Source: Actinomycetota bacterium
Lineage (GTDB): Bacteria > Actinomycetota > Thermoleophilia > UBA2241
Assembly (NCBI GenBank): GCA_026392265.1
Contig: JAPLCL010000025.1
Span: 1 to 15,923 of the forward strand
Direction of reading: 5' to 3'
DNA: 15,923 nt
The number at the start of each line of letters is the position of its first letter. The stretch's first letter is position 1. Made by a program: the position numbers and the translations under genes. The notes under the pieces were generated by a model, which saw only the letters and a list, made by a program, of their open reading frames with translations, did no database searches and had not been told where the DNA came from. Positions 13,977-15,923 of this stretch are shown here, one piece after another.

Positions 13977-15923
13977 GTGGGGAGATCTCTGTACGCCGCG
14001 GCGCTTGGAGCGCTGCTCATGATCCTGGTGGCAGCGCCGGCCGGCGCCGTGCCGCCCAACGAGGTGGCCCTGGCCAGGCACTTCGCCCAGCTTGGCCTCA
14101 TCCCCGCCTACGCGACTCCCGAGATGGCTGTCGCCGCCGTCCAGTCCATGGTCGGCGGCGGGCCCAGATACGAGCTCAAGTCGCCGCTCGTGCAGCGTTC
14201 GATCCAGGGCAAGAAGTCGTCACTGGCGCGCTTCCTGGCACGCCGCGCGGACGATCCCACCGCCACCACGACCTACACTACCAAGGCGCTGGTCCTGCTG
14301 GTCGAGTTCGGCGACGATGCATGGCCGGCCGGATCGCCGGCCCCCACGGGTCCGATGCTGCCAGGCCCCGCGCACGGCACGATCACTGCGCCGGCGCCGG
14401 ACGACAACGCCACCTACTGGCCGGGCGACTTCTCACAGAGGCACTACCAGCAGGAGCTGTTCGGCAACTCCTACTCGCTCTACGACGCCGCCGGGACCTA
14501 TCGCGGAAGCAGCGATTCAACAATGCGCAACTACTACCTCGAGCAGTCGCACGGCACCTTCACCGTGTCCGGCGACATCAAGAACTGGGTCACGCTCGAC
14601 ATGCCTGAGTCGTGGTATGGCGCCGACAGCGACCCGTTCAACGTCTTCGACGACCTCACCGGCCCCGTCTGGCGCGTCGCCCGTGACGCCGTCGCCAAGT
14701 TCGCCGCTGAGAACCCGGACTTCCCGTGGGCCGACTACGACCACGAGAACCCCTATGGCATCAGCGGCGACGACTTCAATCAGCCCGACGGCTACGTCGA
14801 CCACCTGATCCTGGTCCACGCGGGGAGCGACGAGTCCACTGGTGGTGGTGGCGAAGGCTCCGACGCCATCTGGGCGCACTCCTGGGACGTCATGGAGCAG
14901 ACCAGTGGCGGCCCCGGCGACGGGTGGGGCTACATGGTGCCCGGCACCGCCGGCCAGGGGCCCCAGCAGACCGGCATCTGGGTCCGCCCATACACCATCT
15001 ACTCGGAAGACGGTGACCCGAGCGGATTCTGCCACGAGTTCGGCCACGACCTCGGCCTGCCCGACGAGTACGACTACTCGAGCGCCACTCAGGATACCAG
15101 TGCCGGTTTCTGGACCGTCATGGCGGACGGCTGTCTCCTCGGTCGACAGTGGGGCACCACCAGCGAGCCCGGGCCCATGAACGTGTGGGACAAGTACGCC
15201 CTCGGGTACGTCACGCCTAAGGTCGTCAAGCGCGGCGCGACCGCCACCGTGACGCTCCAGCCCGCCGCGACCGGCGCGGCCGGCTCGACGGGCGTCATGA
15301 TCCCGCTGCCGAAACGCAAGCACATCATCGAGCTCAGCGGCAAAGACGGAGCTCTCGAGTGGTACTCCGGCATGGGCAACGATCTGGACAACCTGCTCAC
15401 GACGAAGTCCACCGTGACCGTGCCCAGCGGCGACCAGGCGGTGCTCACCCTGCGCACCTGGTACGACATCGAGGAAGACTACGACTATGGCTACGTGCGC
15501 GTCTCCGAGGACGGCGGCACCACGTGGGCCACGGTCCAGAGCCCCGGCAACACCGTTGAAGTCCAGCCGGGCGAGTACGCCCTCACCGGCACCGACACCG
15601 AGCACTGGGCCGACACCATGACCTACGACCTCAGCGCCTACGCCGGCAAGAGCGTGCTGCTCCAGTTCCGCTACGTCACCGACGTCGGCGTGGCCAACAA
15701 GGGCTGGGAGGTCACCGATCTCATGGTCGGCGACGCTCCCGTCGCCACCGCCGACTTCACCGGCGACGGCTGGGTGCGCGTCGACGGCGCGATGACCAGC
15801 ATGAGCGACAACTACTACATCGCCGAGTACCGCACCCGCGACGGCTCCGACGCGCTGCTCAAGAACTGCTATCAGTACAACGGCCTGTATCACAATTGGG
15901 TCGACTGGTTCAGCTACAACCAG
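13977..15923 (+). CDS. Secreted M6-family metalloprotease, immune inhibitor A-like (3' end beyond window)
   Basis: The visible 649 residues start with a signal peptide, MGRSLYAAALGALLMILVAA, with likely cleavage after PAGA near residue 22. A propeptide-like stretch follows. The catalytic region carries M6 hallmarks: STMRNYYLEQSHGTFTVSGDI near 181-201, DGYVDHLILVHAGSDES, then the zinc motif HEFGHDLGLPDEYD (His353, Glu354, His357; downstream Asp363), and SAGFWTVMADGCLLG, with the Met-turn-type segment. InhA-like enzymes are exported zinc endopeptidases that degrade host or environmental proteins. After about residue 420 comes beta-rich sequence (LRTWYDIEEDYDYGYVRVSEDGGTTW), the accessory region usual in InhA, and the frame is open at the window end. 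GTG 13977 is chosen for AAGGGGG 6 nt upstream and for starting right at the signal peptide. Confidence 0.92.
   Translation, partial: MGRSLYAAALGALLMILVAAPAGAVPPNEVALARHFAQLGLIPAYATPEMAVAAVQSMVGGGPRYELKSPLVQRSIQGKKSSLARFLARRADDPTATTTYTTKALVLLVEFGDDAWPAGSPAPTGPMLPGPAHGTITAPAPDDNATYWPGDFSQRHYQQELFGNSYSLYDAAGTYRGSSDSTMRNYYLEQSHGTFTVSGDIKNWVTLDMPESWYGADSDPFNVFDDLTGPVWRVARDAVAKFAAENPDFPWADYDHENPYGISGDDFNQPDGYVDHLILVHAGSDESTGGGGEGSDAIWAHSWDVMEQTSGGPGDGWGYMVPGTAGQGPQQTGIWVRPYTIYSEDGDPSGFCHEFGHDLGLPDEYDYSSATQDTSAGFWTVMADGCLLGRQWGTTSEPGPMNVWDKYALGYVTPKVVKRGATATVTLQPAATGAAGSTGVMIPLPKRKHIIELSGKDGALEWYSGMGNDLDNLLTTKSTVTVPSGDQAVLTLRTWYDIEEDYDYGYVRVSEDGGTTWATVQSPGNTVEVQPGEYALTGTDTEHWADTMTYDLSAYAGKSVLLQFRYVTDVGVANKGWEVTDLMVGDAPVATADFTGDGWVRVDGAMTSMSDNYYIAEYRTRDGSDALLKNCYQYNGLYHNWVDWFSYNQ

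Overview
The window is GC-rich DNA with tightly packed genes and frequent GTG and TTG starts. Together with the gene content (a large selenocysteine formate dehydrogenase, a CcdA/TlpA-like thiol pair, a secreted M6 peptidase, orphan regulators) this suggests a high-GC bacterium, possibly of an anaerobic or facultative actinobacterial lineage. No rRNA or other marker gene is present, so the taxonomic guess is weak. No tRNA, insertion sequence, CRISPR array or phage gene was found.

Layout. (1) 1-5540, minus strand: a formate dehydrogenase gene, then a rhomboid protease gene and a PHP-domain phosphoesterase gene cut by the window edge. The formate dehydrogenase looks like two open frames, but these are one gene of 1396 codons. 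An in-frame TGA at 2991-2993 falls exactly at the catalytic selenocysteine position of the family, and a SECIS-like hairpin follows it. The protein also carries a GltD-like FAD/NAD(P) module between its [2Fe-2S] and [4Fe-4S] domains, so it may be a self-contained formate:NAD(P)+ oxidoreductase. (2) 5702-7892, plus strand: a MarR-type repressor and a 14-helix-type MFS drug exporter joined by an ATGA overlap. They are read from a good promoter whose -10 lies inside a perfect 11-bp inverted repeat, the probable operator. The message would be nearly leaderless. (3) 7989-8802: a small Arg-rich protein of unknown function, convergent with an orphan response regulator (receiver plus LuxR-type HTH). 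Their stop codons are 1 nt apart. A perfect 11-bp inverted repeat lies upstream of the regulator. (4) 9038-13421, minus strand: a likely operon of a lipoprotein thioredoxin (TlpA/ResA-like), CcdA, a fused FAD/iron-sulfur 2-hydroxyacid dehydrogenase and a 62-residue membrane protein, ending at a possible terminator. (5) 13504-13865, plus strand: a short FmdB-type zinc-ribbon gene. Its TATAAT promoter overlaps a repeat resembling operators of the CsoR/CstR repressor family, and it ends in a strong GC hairpin. (6) 13977 to the end, plus strand: the first 649 codons of a secreted immune-inhibitor-A type M6 metalloprotease.

How the parts relate. The formate dehydrogenase and the 2-hydroxyacid dehydrogenase are both multi-cofactor redox enzymes that would move electrons from small organic acids. 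The CcdA/thioredoxin pair would carry reducing power across the membrane. The MarR/MFS pair is an ordinary self-regulated efflux unit. The strongest unusual signal is the recoded TGA, which ordinary gene calling would break into two proteins. No selA, selB, selC or selD lies in the window to confirm it.
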